Of a DNA stretch of 64,000 bases, positions 44,917 through 56,493 are shown in pieces. Both the position numbers and the translations under genes were made by a program. The notes beneath the pieces were generated by a model. That model did not search any database. It was given only the letters and a program-made list of their open reading frames with translations, and was not told the DNA's origin. Source of the DNA: Bacteroidota bacterium (GTDB lineage Bacteria; Bacteroidota; Bacteroidia; 2-12-FULL-35-15); contig JADJHE010000004.1 of assembly GCA_016707685.1 (NCBI GenBank), positions 189,352 to 253,351 on the forward strand. The letters are read 5' to 3'. How positions within the stretch are numbered: position 1 is the stretch's first letter; every line of letters starts with the position of its first letter.

Positions 44917-46626
44917 ATGAACAACGAGTTAAGCGAACAAGAGTTATTAAGACGCACAAAACTAGAAGAAATCACTAAAATGGGCATTGATGCCTATCCT
45001 GCTGCACTTTTTGAAATTAGTGCTACAGCAAAAGATATCTTAGAAAACTACAGTGAAGAGAAAGATGCTAGCTATAAAAATATAAGTATTGCGGGACGTA
45101 TCATGAGTAATCGCGATATGGGAAAAGCCTGTTTTGTGAGCTTACAAGATGCAACTGGCAGAATACAAGTGTATATCCGCAGAGATGATATTTGCCCTGG
45201 TGATGATAAAAGTGCTTTTGACCTTTTATTTAAAAAACATACAGATTTAGGAGATATTATTGGAATCACGGGATATGTATTTATTACAAAAGTGGGTGAA
45301 ATTTCAATTCATGCAACCTCATTCAAAATGTTGAGCAAATCACTTCGTCCTCTTCCTACTGTAAAACGCGATGATGAAGGAAATGTATTTGATGAAGTAA
45401 CTGATCCCGAATTTCGTTACCGTCAGCGTTATGTTGATTTAATTGTAAATCCAAACATTAAGGAAACATTTATCAAACGCACGAAAATGGTAAATACAAT
45501 ACGCGATTTTTACAATGAGAAAGGATATTTAGAAGTGGATACGCCTGTACTACAAGCAATTCCTGGAGGTGCAGCTGCTCGTCCATTTATTACGCATCAC
45601 AACTCATTAAATATACCAATGTATCTGCGTATCGCTAATGAGTTGTATTTAAAAAGACTTATTGTTGGTGGATTTGATGGGGTATATGAGTTTTCAAGAA
45701 ATTTCCGTAACGAAGGAATGGATCGCACACACAATCCTGAATTTACTGTTATGGAGCTCTACGTAGCCTATAAAGACTACAACTGGATGATGGACATTAC
45801 GGAAGAATTACTTGAAAAAATTGCAATAAATGTAAACGGAACAACTGTAGTCCCTGTTGGCGATAAAATGATTGATTTTAAACGTCCTTTCAAACGAATT
45901 ACAATGTTTGATTCTATTAAAGAGTTTACAGGAATTGATATCAGTGCAATGGATGAAAATCAATTGCGTGATGTATGTAAACAATTAAACATTGATGTTC
46001 CAGGCAATATTGGGAAAGGTAAATTAATTGATGAAATTTTTGGAGCAAAATGCGAAGGAAATTACATTCAACCCACATTCATTACCGATTATCCAGTAGA
46101 AATGAGTCCGCTTACTAAAAAGCATCGCAGCAAACCTGGATTAGTTGAACGATTTGAATTAATGGTTAATGGAAAAGAATTAGCAAATGCCTATTCTGAA
46201 TTAAATGACCCAATTGATCAACGTGAACGATTTGAAGAGCAAATAAAACTAATGGAACGTGGGGATGATGAGGCAATGTTTATTGATCATGATTTTTTAC
46301 GTGCATTAGAATATGGAATGCCACCAACATCAGGAATTGGAATTGGAATTGATCGATTAGCAATGATTATGACTAATAACGTTTCTATTCAAGATGTTTT
46401 ATTCTTCCCTCAAATGCGACCTGAAGAAGTTAAAAAAGCTGCAGTAGAACTTAAGCCAGAAGAAACAAAAATTATTGAAGAAGTAAAAAAATTAAATCAA
46501 GCAACAATTGCCATATTGAGTGAAAATATTGGCATTTCAAAAATCAATTGCAAAAAATTATTAAATTCATTGGAAGAACGAAATTTAATAAAACGAGAAG
46601 GTCCAATTTATAGCGTTAGTAATTAG
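44917..46626 (+). CDS. lysS: Lysyl-tRNA synthetase, class II, with C-terminal extension
   Basis: A 569-residue class II LysRS. Order: N-terminal OB fold (about 55-165, ISIAGRIMSNRDMGKACFVS), then motif 1 around FIKRTKMVNTIRDFYNEKGY. Motif 2 is FRNEGMDRTHNPEFTVMELY and motif 3 is GIGIGIDRLAMIMTN. After motif 3 come about 75 further residues, including a predicted winged-helix-like end (ATIAILSENIGISKINCKKL, LIKREGPIYSV). The start is the ATG at 44917, as the -7 box lies just upstream. The gene is intact, in contrast to several neighbours. Confidence 0.97.
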   Translation: MNNELSEQELLRRTKLEEITKMGIDAYPAALFEISATAKDILENYSEEKDASYKNISIAGRIMSNRDMGKACFVSLQDATGRIQVYIRRDDICPGDDKSAFDLLFKKHTDLGDIIGITGYVFITKVGEISIHATSFKMLSKSLRPLPTVKRDDEGNVFDEVTDPEFRYRQRYVDLIVNPNIKETFIKRTKMVNTIRDFYNEKGYLEVDTPVLQAIPGGAAARPFITHHNSLNIPMYLRIANELYLKRLIVGGFDGVYEFSRNFRNEGMDRTHNPEFTVMELYVAYKDYNWMMDITEELLEKIAINVNGTTVVPVGDKMIDFKRPFKRITMFDSIKEFTGIDISAMDENQLRDVCKQLNIDVPGNIGKGKLIDEIFGAKCEGNYIQPTFITDYPVEMSPLTKKHRSKPGLVERFELMVNGKELANAYSELNDPIDQRERFEEQIKLMERGDDEAMFIDHDFLRALEYGMPPTSGIGIGIDRLAMIMTNNVSIQDVLFFPQMRPEEVKKAAVELKPEETKIIEEVKKLNQATIAILSENIGISKINCKKLLNSLEERNLIKREGPIYSVSN

Positions 46627-46645
46627 TTATTTTATAACACAATAA

Positions 46646-46718
46646 GCTGTAATGAATAGTAGTTTACTAAAGGTAAAAGATAAAACTGGTTTTACATATC
46701 GCTACTATTCATTATAGC
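46646..46718. repeat. 17-bp inverted repeat over the start of the YfhO-like gene
   Basis: 46646-46662 and 46702-46718 are inverted copies with 16 of 17 matches (core ATGAATAGTAG / CTACTATTCAT perfect), separated by 39 bases. The start codon at 46652 lies inside the left arm. Confidence 0.7.
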
Positions 46719-48895
46719 AGTTATTGCTTACTGGCAAATAGCTTTCCTAAAATACTCTGTAACACACGACATGATTAACTGCTGGATTCCCTGGCGTTAT
46801 TACATTTCAAACTGCATTGAAAATCACACCTTCCCTTTTTGGAATCCTTACCAACAGCTAGGATACCCTATTCATGCTGACTTACAAGGGCCAACATGGT
46901 ATTTAGAGTCGTTACTTTAAGTATCACTGTTGGTCAAAATAATTATACGGTTCAACTTTTATTTATTTTCTATGTTTTTTTAGCAGGAACAGGAATGTAT
47001 TTATTGTCTCTTTGTTTTCAGAGCAAAAAAAATATAGCCTTTATAATTGCTGTAAGTTATATGCTTTGTGGTTTTTTTGTAGCCCACGTACAACATTTCT
47101 ATGCAATTATTGGAGCAGCATGGTTACCATTTATTATTCTAAATTATTACAAGATGCACAAACAAAAAAGCTATATACATGGCTTGTATGCATCAATCTT
47201 TATGTTTTTTAATCTAACAGGTGGCAATCACACGTTCTCTATTATTCTGGTTTACTTATGTTTATTTATTCTTTGGAATTTTATTTATCAAGCTATCAAA
47301 GAAGGAAAAAAATCAGAAATAATAAGCTATATAAAACTTAATAGCATTTTTGCCATTTCTACAATTATACTCGCAACGGTTGTTATTGTAGCTTTTGCTC
47401 AAACGGCTCCTTATGTAGCTCGATTAAGCGGAATGACCTATTCCAATGCAGCAGTTTGTCCTTTATCACCTCAATCGCTATTATCTGTATTTATACCATT
47501 TGCTACTGTAAACAGTCAGGACTTTTTAATACCGACCTCTATGTCGAATATTTACTTCGGCATTATTACACTTGTATTTATTTTTTTGTCGGCAATTGCC
47601 AAAAAGACTGTTTTAGAAAAAATACTTTTTGTTTTCGGCTTAATTTGTCTTTTGCTTCGTTTGGAAACTATACACCTATTCATAAATTTATTTTTGATTA
47701 TGTGCCACTGATGAATTTATTTAGATTTCCAAGCTATTTTAGTCTATTTAGTGTTCTCCTCTTTTTGTTATTAGGAGGAAAACAATTGGCTGTAATTAGC
47801 GACAATTTTGCTCTTTACAAAAAACGCATATTAATTGTTTGTTCCATTTTTATTGGTTTCCTAGCAATTTTGCTCACATACTCCTCGATAAAGAATAAGC
47901 ATATTGATTTATATTTTCTAAAAAGTTATGCGACAATTTTTGATTTTATGAATGCTTCTTCTTTTTATCAAAACATACTTTTGCAAGGAAGTATACAAGT
48001 ACTGTTTTTAATTGCCTTTATCCTAGCGATTACAACCCGATTAAAGAAACATTGGTTAGCAATAACCAGCATTTTAGTTATTCTTAATTTATTAATAGCG
48101 GTCCAGTTAAACATTGCATCTGTTGGATTTTCAGCCGCTTCACCAAAAGAGCTGAAAGAGTATCTAACAACGCTTCCAAAAGCATTTCCAATTCCCGATA
48201 CAGCAAAAATAATTAATAACACAGAAGCATTGGGTCAAAAACATGGGTTATATAGGAACACAAGTGGTTTCCACAAACGGGTATCGGCCGATGTATTTAA
48301 CTCTTACTCGTTTAAAAATTATTCAATTCTTATCGACTCGTTTCCTGTTCTCTACAAAGCGATGCTTACAAATGAACTTTTTTATTTTTCTGACTGTATT
48401 TATCCGAATGCATTTGTAAGCAAATTAGATTCTAGCAATATTACAAACCAAACAATTGTTTTATCTGATAGTGATTATTTAAAAACACGAAAATTCATCT
48501 CAACAGCTAAAAATCTGGAGAACAAAAGTAGTTACGTCATCCAATCCTTTAATCCGAACGAAATAACATTAACTTGTAATACTTCTAAAACAGAATTATT
48601 GACACTTCTTCAAAGCAACTATACAGGTTGGAATGCAACTATTGATAATATTGATACAGAAATTTATCTGTCAAATTACCTAACCATGTCTATTCTTGTC
48701 CCGTTAGGAAAACATTCCATTACGTTTAAATATACTAATACTACAATCGTGATTGCAGCAGCAGTATCATATATTTATTTTATTGTTTTACTCGTATTTT
48801 TGTCAATCTATTGGATAAAAAGATACAATCAAAAACGTCTAGTAGCCTCTATTTGGATTTTCTTATTTAGTTGCATCACTTATTATTTCATTTAA
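46652..48895 (+). CDS. YfhO-like multi-pass membrane protein (three frameshifts)
   Basis: Joined frames give a large polytopic protein of the YfhO/GT-C-like group. In order: MNSSLLKVKDKTGFTY; then IIAVIAYWQIAF and HDMINCWIPWRYYISNCIEN with FPFWNPYQQLGYPIHADLQG (YfhO hallmark); then many helices; then a soluble C-terminal domain with LLTLLQSNYTGWNATID and PLGKHSITFKYT. Frame breaks lie near 46712, 46915 and 47690. Family members are linked to cell-envelope glycosylation; the substrate is unknown. It lies 25 bases after lysS. The breaks are scattered, as expected for base-calling errors. Confidence 0.8.
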
Positions 48896-48902
48896 ATAAA
48901 GT

Positions 48903-48910
48903 TAAATTTG
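48903..48910 (+). promoter_or_regulatory. Promoter -7 box of gpsA
   Basis: TAAATTTG fits TAnnTTTG, 29 bases before the ATG at 48940. It falls inside the longer open frame and so supports the shorter gpsA start. Confidence 0.55.
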
Positions 48911-48939
48911 TATTTTCATACTATAATTCAATAAGAGAT

Positions 48940-49938
48940 ATGAGTCATTCGAAAAAGATAGCAGTAATTGGTGGAGGAAGTTGGGCAACAGCCATTGTTA
49001 AGATGCTTAGTAATAATATGCCTGAAGTATATTGGTGGGTACGAAGCACTGAAACTGTAGAGCATATCAAAAAATACAAGCATAATCCCAATTATTTAAC
49101 ATCCGTAGAATTTGATACTGAGAAATTAATTTTAGATACCGACATAAAAAAAATTATCAAAGAGGTGGATATCCTTATTATGGCTGTTCCCTCTGCATTT
49201 TTAAAACAAGCTTTATCGAATACCACCTCTGAAGATTTTAAAGGCAAACAAGTTTTTAGCGCCATAAAAGGAATTGTGCCCGAAGACTTATTAATTGTAG
49301 GTGAATTTTTTAATAAAAAATTTGAGGTTGCAACCGATAATATAGGAGTAATAACTGGTCCGTGCCATGCCGAAGAAGTTGCAATGGAAAAATTGTCGTA
49401 CTTAACAATTGCTTCTCAAAATAAAGAAATTGCCAGCTATGTAGCTTCTAAATTAAATTGCAGGTACATCAAAACAACTGTTTCTGATGATATTTATGGA
49501 ACTGAATACTCTGCAGTATTAAAAAATGTTTTTGCAATTGCAAATGGAATTTGCCACGGCTTAGGGTATGGCGATAATTTTCAAGCAGTCTTAATTTCAA
49601 ATGCAATTCAGGAAATAAAACGATTTGTTGATGCTGTTCACCCGATTGATCGTGATATAAAGAGTTCCGCTTACTTAGGAGATTTATTAGTAACGGCCTA
49701 TTCACAATTTAGTCGGAATAGAACATTTGGAAATATGATTGGGAAAGGTTACTCGGTAAAATCTGCACAAATGGAAATGAATATGGTTGCTGAAGGATAT
49801 TATGGTGTAAAATGTATTCATGAAATAAACAAACAATTCAATATTGAGATGCCAATTACTACGGCAGTATATCATATACTTTATGAAAAAATATCTCCAG
49901 CAATTGAAATGAAATTACTTACGGACCAACTCTCTTAG
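48940..49938 (+). CDS. gpsA: NAD(P)H-dependent glycerol-3-phosphate dehydrogenase
   Basis: A 332-residue enzyme making sn-glycerol-3-phosphate for phospholipid synthesis. Seen: KIAVIGGGSWATAIVKML (dinucleotide binding), VDILIMAVPSAFL, VITGPCHAEEVA, YGTEYSAVLKNVFAIANGIC (catalytic Lys), AYLGDLLVTAYSQFSRNRTFG (substrate-binding Arg/Asn) and EGYYGVK. The start at 48940 matches the family N-terminus. Its stop overlaps that of the convergent membrane-protein gene. Complete and intact. Confidence 0.96.
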   Translation: MSHSKKIAVIGGGSWATAIVKMLSNNMPEVYWWVRSTETVEHIKKYKHNPNYLTSVEFDTEKLILDTDIKKIIKEVDILIMAVPSAFLKQALSNTTSEDFKGKQVFSAIKGIVPEDLLIVGEFFNKKFEVATDNIGVITGPCHAEEVAMEKLSYLTIASQNKEIASYVASKLNCRYIKTTVSDDIYGTEYSAVLKNVFAIANGICHGLGYGDNFQAVLISNAIQEIKRFVDAVHPIDRDIKSSAYLGDLLVTAYSQFSRNRTFGNMIGKGYSVKSAQMEMNMVAEGYYGVKCIHEINKQFNIEMPITTAVYHILYEKISPAIEMKLLTDQLS

Positions 49939-51036
49939 AAACCAATCCCAATTTGGTTAAGTAAAAAACTATAAGGAAGTGGTGGCATTGGAATTAGTGC
50001 ATCTGCACTCATAAAATATTGCAAAAACATAAAATTGGCTATTGTCAGCAGCAAAAATAACCTAGTAAAACGCTGTGGTTCATAATAACTTTTCATTTTC
50101 TCCGCGCTAATTAGTAAAACTGGAAACGCCAAGCAAATTACACGTGTTATATCAAAAGCAATAATTAATTGCGAAAAAACACAAACCGTTAGTACAAGTA
50201 TTAAGAATACAAACTGTCTGTCTTTTCGGAACTTATATAGCATATACATTGGGAAAAACCAAAACAATTTAAATGCAAAAAGCCTCCTACTGAAAATAGG
50301 GTAATACTTTTTTAAAGTGAAAGAAATATTGCTTTTTAAAAGTAAAATTCAAATCGTATTCAACCTTTACATTACTCGAAATCCAAACGCGATAAGCAAG
50401 AAAAGGAAGAAGTGCAATAAGCAGAATTGTAAATTTAATGACTTGTTTGCTGTTTTGTTCATTTACATAGCTTGAATACAGAACTAATCCTGGAAGCAAA
50501 AAGATACAACTTTCATGTGTCAACATTCCCAAACCAAAATAGATTGCACTCCAAACAGGCTTCCTTAATTTTCAAAAAAGACAAAAACATAAAATAATAG
50601 AAAACGACATCCGTATATCCTGGTGCTTGCAGTTGAATATAAACGGTGGATGAAAATGCCAATAAGCCAGTAAATAAAAGTGAATCGATAGGACTAAACA
50701 ACTTTTTGCGGTAGGTATAGTAAATCGTAGAAATCAATAAAAAAGCAAAAATTAATGGAACAATGAAAAATAGATGTCCTCTCAATCCAGTTACATAGCC
50801 AATAAAAGGGGGCAAAATGCGATAGCGTAATGCATTCGGTTCGGAAAATTGAATGGATTGTTCGATAAAATAGAATATTGTAATCCATGATAGGCCGCTT
50901 CAAAACTAGGAGTTATATAAAGCATATCGAAACAAAGGATTACAACTCCAATAATTGCACTTGTCAATAGAAGATTAAATCTATTCTCAAGCCTTAAACA
51001 GAAAATGTTCGTCTTTTGAATGAAAGTACTTATCAT
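49935..51036 (-). CDS. Multi-pass membrane protein, frameshifted
   Basis: Four overlapping or adjacent frame pieces on the minus strand read as one polytopic protein of about 365 residues. In order: FNLLLTSAIIGVVILCFDML; FFIVPLIFAFLLISTIYYTY and LLFTGLLAFSSTVYIQLQ; SCIFLLPGLVLYSSYVN and FTILLIALLPFLAYRVWI; FLILVLTVCVFSQLIIAFDI and TRLFLLLTIANFMFLQYFM. Piece borders lie near 50805, 50525 and 50275. It has about 9-10 membrane helices and resembles EpsG/GT-C-type envelope proteins, but I cannot name a family. Function unknown. Confidence 0.65.
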
Positions 51037-51122
51037 TTATTATTCTATTTTTACAGCACAATAAGCTGGATACAAAAGTAAAAATATCAATTTTATTAGT
51101 TGTAACCATTATTTTTTACTAA

Positions 51123-53138
51123 ATGCTCACAAATAGAAAAGAAAACATAAACTCCATCAGCTTATTAATCATGGTATTAATAGGCTTGAGCTATTTTCTA
51201 TACCATGATACAATCCAGCTTTTTCCTGCATTTGTACATTCTTGGACGCAAAGCGAACGTTATGCACTTTCACTAGGATTCTTAAATAACAATTTTGATT
51301 TTTTTCATCCATGTACCTACAATCTTCAAACAGTAGATGGCATTACACGAGTTGATTTCCCAATAAATGAATACATCGTAGCGATTTTTATGAAGATTCT
51401 GGGAACTACTTCTCCAATGATTTTCAGAATCTATACCCTTTCCATTAGCATTATTGGCTGTATTTTTCTTTTTCTGTTAACCAGAAAAATTACCCATTCC
51501 GAACTAAAAGCGTGGGCTATAAGCTTACTCGTGTTTTTATCACCTTTGTACGTTTATTATCAAGCTGGATTCATTCCAAGTGTTCCCGCCATATCCTTTA
51601 CAATTATTGGTTATTATTTTTATTTCTCCTATCAACAATCTAAAAAATCAAATCATTATTTATTTGCCATTTGTTTCTTTCTTTTGGCTGCTCTCATTCG
51701 AATCCCTTTTCTAATTTATATCATCGCTATCCTCCTTCACCAAACATGGATTGCACTAAAAAACAAAAAAGTACAATTTCAAGAATTCATTATTTTGATT
51801 TTCGCATTTATCGCTTTTTCAATCTATTATCGCTACAATGTATATTTAGGAAGAATGTATGGAAATATTTTCTTAGATAATTTTTTACCTGCCCGCAATT
51901 GGGAAGAGTTTAAAATAATCTTAAAACAAATGACAGAAGTATGGATGTACCACTATTTTAACAAGGCGCATTACTTCCTTTTAATTTTAAGTATTTCTAT
52001 CTGTACGATTACTTTTATAAAACGCAAAAGGCTTCAAGCATCATTCAAGTTTTATTGGTTTCATTTTTTTATTATTCTATGCGGAACTGTATTATACTTT
52101 TTATTAATGATGCGTCAATACTACGACCATGATTATTACTTTTTAGATTCATTATTTGTACCAACAATGTTGCTCCTTTTGTTTTCAATTGAAGCAATTG
52201 CAATAAAAACAAAGCAACAAAAAATTATTACAGCAATTATTATTACAGCAATTAACTGCTCGGCATTTATTGATACGAATAAAATTCAAAAAGAGCGTTA
52301 CACTACTCAAGAATGGGATCGTGTAGAAATTAGCAGACAAAATTTTATAGGTTCGGATGTGTACTTAGATTCAATTGGAATAGATAGAAACGCGAAAATA
52401 CTTGTGATAGAATCCTATTCAACCAATATTCCATTAATACTAATGAATAGAAAAGGGTATACGGTATATCAAACAAATAGAGATGATGCTTTTTTGCCTT
52501 TGATAAAATTCAAGTGGGATTATGTTGTGATACAAGATCAGTTTTTAGTTTCGGATGTATTAAACTATTACCCAGTTATTGCTTCGATGCTTGAAAAAAT
52601 AAATGGGAATGGTAAAATATCTGTATACAAAAGAAAAGACAAATTAAAGTTTCAATCCCTAAAAACATTTTTAAATATTAATTCATCAAATATACTTTAT
52701 GAGCAAAAGATAAATTTTGACACCCCACTCAATACAGAATATATTACTGGACAAACGAACACAAATGCAGAATATGCATATTCAAAACCGAACTCAGGGA
52801 TACTGAATTCACAGCTAGAATACGGAACAAGTTTAGTTATTAAAGGAAATCGATTTGAAGAAAAAGAAATTAAAACGTATGTAACTTTTCAATTGTTTGC
52901 AACTGATAAATTAAAAGGATTACAGCTTGTTTCGGCAATAACAAAAAATGATTCCATCATCAACTATCAAAGTGTGGATGTAGCTAAATTCATTAAGGAT
53001 CAACAAAAATGGAGAAAAATGGAAATGCAATTTGCAACGCCTCCTCTCGGGAAAGACGAAAAATTAAGCATTTATTTATGGAACAAAGACAAAGAAATAG
53101 TCTATTATGATGATTTAGAGTTTATTGTTTATCAATAG
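51123..53138 (+). CDS. Putative GT-C type glycosyltransferase-like membrane protein
   Basis: A 671-residue protein with about 10 membrane helices in the first 400 residues and a soluble beta-rich C-terminal part (about 420-671). After helix 1 comes a loop with HSWTQSERYALSLGFLNNNF and GITRVDFPINEYIVAIFM, the position of the acidic/aromatic loop in GT-C (PMT/ArnT-like) enzymes. It ends with a carbohydrate-binding-like beta domain. It probably uses a lipid-linked sugar in envelope glycan assembly. Family membership is tentative. The frame is intact. It is immediately convergent with uvrC. Confidence 0.75.
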   Translation: MLTNRKENINSISLLIMVLIGLSYFLYHDTIQLFPAFVHSWTQSERYALSLGFLNNNFDFFHPCTYNLQTVDGITRVDFPINEYIVAIFMKILGTTSPMIFRIYTLSISIIGCIFLFLLTRKITHSELKAWAISLLVFLSPLYVYYQAGFIPSVPAISFTIIGYYFYFSYQQSKKSNHYLFAICFFLLAALIRIPFLIYIIAILLHQTWIALKNKKVQFQEFIILIFAFIAFSIYYRYNVYLGRMYGNIFLDNFLPARNWEEFKIILKQMTEVWMYHYFNKAHYFLLILSISICTITFIKRKRLQASFKFYWFHFFIILCGTVLYFLLMMRQYYDHDYYFLDSLFVPTMLLLLFSIEAIAIKTKQQKIITAIIITAINCSAFIDTNKIQKERYTTQEWDRVEISRQNFIGSDVYLDSIGIDRNAKILVIESYSTNIPLILMNRKGYTVYQTNRDDAFLPLIKFKWDYVVIQDQFLVSDVLNYYPVIASMLEKINGNGKISVYKRKDKLKFQSLKTFLNINSSNILYEQKINFDTPLNTEYITGQTNTNAEYAYSKPNSGILNSQLEYGTSLVIKGNRFEEKEIKTYVTFQLFATDKLKGLQLVSAITKNDSIINYQSVDVAKFIKDQQKWRKMEMQFATPPLGKDEKLSIYLWNKDKEIVYYDDLEFIVYQ

Positions 53139-54934
53139 CTATTTATTATAATAATTATGTACCAATTCTCCCTTTGCATTTCCAAGTACTTTAACTAATT
53201 CCTCTAAGGTTGCTTCCTTTACCTTTTTAACAGATTTAAAATGACTAAGCAATTTTTGTGCGGTAGTATAACGAACACCTTTTATATCTGTTAACTCTGT
53301 TTTAAGTGTTCCTTTATCGCGTTTGCTTCGATGATGTGTAATTCCAAAACGATGGGCTTCGTCACGTATCTGTTGAATTATTTTCAACGTCTCGCTTCGC
53401 TTATCCAAATACAAAGGAATTGAATCACCAGGAAAATATATTTCTTCCAATTTCTTCGCAATGCCAATTATTCCAACTTTACCTCTTAATCCTAATTTTT
53501 CTAAACTTTCAAGAGCCGAGGACAACTGTCCTTTACCACCATCAATTACAATCAGCTGAGGCATTTCCAGATTTTCTTCTAATACACGTTTATAGCGTCT
53601 ATAAATAATTTCCTCCATAGAAGCAAAATCATCGGGACCTACAACCGTTTTAATATTAAAATGGCGATAATCCTTTTTACTAGGTTTGGCATTTTTAAAA
53701 ACAGTCATTGCTGCAACTGGGTAATCACCTTGAAAATTTGAATTGTCAAAACACTCGATATGTTTAGGCTCCTCCGTCAAACGCAAATCCTTTTTCATTT
53801 GTTCCATGATACGATTCGTATGTCGTTCGGGATCAACTAAACTTTCTTGTTTTATTTTTTCGCGTCTGTAATATTCTACATTGCGTTCCGACAATTCTAA
53901 CAAATGTTTTTATCTCCACGTTGAGGTACTGTAAATTCAATTCCCGGAAATTCCGTTTCTATTTCAAAAGGAACAATTATCTCTTTCGAATCACTACTAA
54001 ATCGTTCTCTTAATTCCGCTATCGCCAACAACAAAAGCTCTTCTGGAGATTCATCCAATTTTTTTCAACTCAATGGTATGTGATTGAATGATTGCACCAT
54101 TTACAATTTTGAAAAATTGACATACCCATATTTTTCATCAGTTACAATTGAAAATACATCTACATTATTAATAGATGGATTAACAACCGTTGATTTGCTT
54201 TGAAATTTTTCCAGCAAATCTAATTTCTCTTTGATGTGTTGCGCTTTTTCAAACTCTAATTTTTCGACATGTTGCTGCAACAAATCTTTTAAATGTCGAG
54301 CAACGGAATGCACATTCCCTTTTACAATTTCTTTAATGCTTGTAATCGTTTTGTTATAGTCGTCTTCACTTTCTTTGCCAATACAAGGAGCTTTACAATT
54401 TCCAATATGGTACTCTAAACACACTTTAAATTTTTCTGCTTTTATATTTTCATTCGATAAATTCAAATTACAATTTCGAAGTGTATACAATTGCTTAATT
54501 AAATCCAAAACCGTATGCATTACTTTCGCGTTTGCATAAGGACCGAAATACGTGGAACCATCTTTTACTATATTACGAGTAGTAAAAACACGAGGAAAAC
54601 GTTCATTTTTAATACAAATCCAAGGATACGTTTTATCATCCTTTAAAAGAACATTGTACCGAGGTTGATACTTTTTAATCAGATTATTCTCCAACAACAA
54701 GGCATCTAATTCCGTATCAACAATAATATATTTTATATCTTCAATTTTACGAACAAGAACTTGTGTTTTTCCATTTTCGTGTTGATCTTTATTAAAATAG
54801 GAAGAAACGCGTTTTTTTAAATTCTTTGCCTTACCAACATAAATAATCTTTCCCTCTGCATCAAAATACTGATACACTCCAGGATTATCCGGGAGTGTCC
54901 GAAGGATTGAATTTATATGTTCGGTATGTTCCAT
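53139..54934 (-). CDS. uvrC: Excinuclease ABC subunit C (three frameshifts)
   Basis: UvrC makes both incisions in nucleotide excision repair. The N-terminal frame has the GIY-YIG nuclease (LPDNPGVYQYFDAEGKIIYV, VGKAKNLKKRVSSYF), the Cys-rich CLEYHIGNCKAPCIG and the UVR motif region HVEKLEFEKAQHIKEKLDLL. The C-terminal frame has the RNase H-like nuclease (ECFDNSNFQGDYPVAAMTVF, IVIDGGKGQLSSAL, RDEAHRFGITHHRSKR) and a helix-hairpin-helix end. Between them the frame shifts at a T-run (about 54108), an A-run (about 54062) and near 53908; translating across gives normal UvrC sequence (ELLLLAIAELRERFS). Probable sequencing errors. Confidence 0.94.
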
Positions 54935-54956
54935 TGTTTACACAAATATAAAAACA

Positions 54957-54987
54957 AAAACGCCCAACAAATAATGTTGGGCGTTTT
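54957..54987 (-). terminator. Terminator after the 55006 T9SS gene
   Basis: A 12-bp stem AAAACGCCCAAC/GTTGGGCGTTTT with loop AAATAAT and a T-run on the minus strand. Confidence 0.92.
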
Positions 54988-55005
54988 AAAGAATATTCTT
55001 TTGTA

Positions 55006-56443
55006 TTATTTAGTTACAATTACCTTTTTTGTAATTGTTTCTTTATCTGTTTTGATTGTTACAAAATAGCTTCCATTAGCTTCATTTGTTAAATCTACTG
55101 TTTGAGATGGATCAGTAGCTTGTTTAACGCTTACTACTTTTCCAATGATATTATAAACTGTAATCAATGCAGTTGTTGAATGATTAACGTTAACTGTAAA
55201 TAAACCATTTGATGGATTTGGAGCTATTACAACAGTTGTTGCAGCAACAACATCATTGATGCTAGTTACCGTGAATGAATATGGAGCAGATGTAGCAGAA
55301 CAACCTTCGACATTTGTAACAACAACTGTATAAGCACCAGAAGCAGCTGCTGTTTGAGCAGAATCAGTTCCTAACATCGTAGTTCCGTCTAAATACCATT
55401 GGTAAGAATCGTATGACGTTGTGCTTAATGTATCTGCTTCTTGAGATACAATTGGAGTTGTAGGAAGTGCGTTAACTGTTACTGTTAAAGAATTGCTAGT
55501 TACTAATGTTGGACTAGCACAAGCAGCGTTACTGGTTAGCTCACAATAAACAGTTAAGTTCCCCGCTGGTAAAAATCCAGGTATAACATTTAAAGTTGAT
55601 CCAGTACCTACTGAACCAAATCCAATTAGGAACCATTCATATGTTGGAGCTGTTCCTTCGTTAGTTGCTGTTGCTGTAATTGTAGTAGCGTCACCAGCAC
55701 AAAAAGGACCCATAGAAATTTTCTTGCCATTGGTAGGTATAAGTTCCTGGGGTAAATGTTGCAAATTGTACAGTAGCACCAGCACAAACATTTGCATTTA
55801 CTGGTTGGAAAACAATTTGCGGAGCCGCTTGAGTTGCTGTTGCTGTAATCATTAAATCATCAATACGGAAATTAACTGTTCCCGGAGTTGGACTACCAAC
55901 ACCTGCGTAACCGTAAATTCTTACTGTTACTGGTGTCCCAGCAGTTCCATTAATTGCAAGTGTTTGTGTTCTCAATCCCCATGAAGAAGCAGCTGTATTG
56001 ATTGTATCTCCTGCTTGTTCCGTCATATACGAATCTAAGCTAGTACGAATACTGTATCTTCTTGGACCAGTTCCTGTAGAACGAGAACCAAACGAAATGT
56101 TTGTAATGTTTAAGGTATAACCAGCGTCTGGTGTTAAGGTAACTTCAAAATAAGCACTTCCCGTAGTTCCATTTACGGTATAATCCAATGCGCCAATACG
56201 AGCAACTACACCAGCATTTCCTCCTGCAGAAAAACCAGGATATGTACTAGAAACAGAAGTGGTAGATAACAAAGCAGAGGTTCCTAAATTATTTCCTTTT
56301 GTTAAAGAATCAATGGTAACATTAGCAGGAACACCAGCACTTGGATAAGCGCTTAAATTTCCTGTAACTCCAAAATTCCAAGTAATTTGAGCAAAACTTG
56401 ATCCTGTAAGGACAAGTGCAATACCCAAAGCTATTTTTTTCAT
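55006..56443 (-). CDS. T9SS type A sorting-domain protein (one frameshift)
   Basis: A secreted protein of about 479 residues. The signal peptide is MKKIALGIALVLTGSSFAQ. The N-terminal jelly-roll-like region has ITNISFGSRSTGTGPRRYSI and IDDLMITATAT. Ig-like domains follow with FQPVNANVCAGATVQFA and PFCAGDATTITATATNEGTA. The type A tail is TVVIAPNPSNGLFTVNVN through ANGSYFVTI. The frames meet near 55715, where NFYG should run on to PFCAGD; a single base explains it. I start at the second in-frame ATG (56443), which begins the signal peptide. Role at the surface unknown. Confidence 0.88.
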
Positions 56444-56493
56444 GTTTGTAAAGGTTTGTTTCATCTTGTTTGTATTTGTTATAGTAAATATAG

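Noticed and set aside
43055..54934. Programmed ribosomal frameshifting in lipB, pgi/pmi and uvrC
   Set aside because: Shifts occur at many unrelated places, mostly homopolymers, without slippery heptamer plus structure; sequencing error is simpler.
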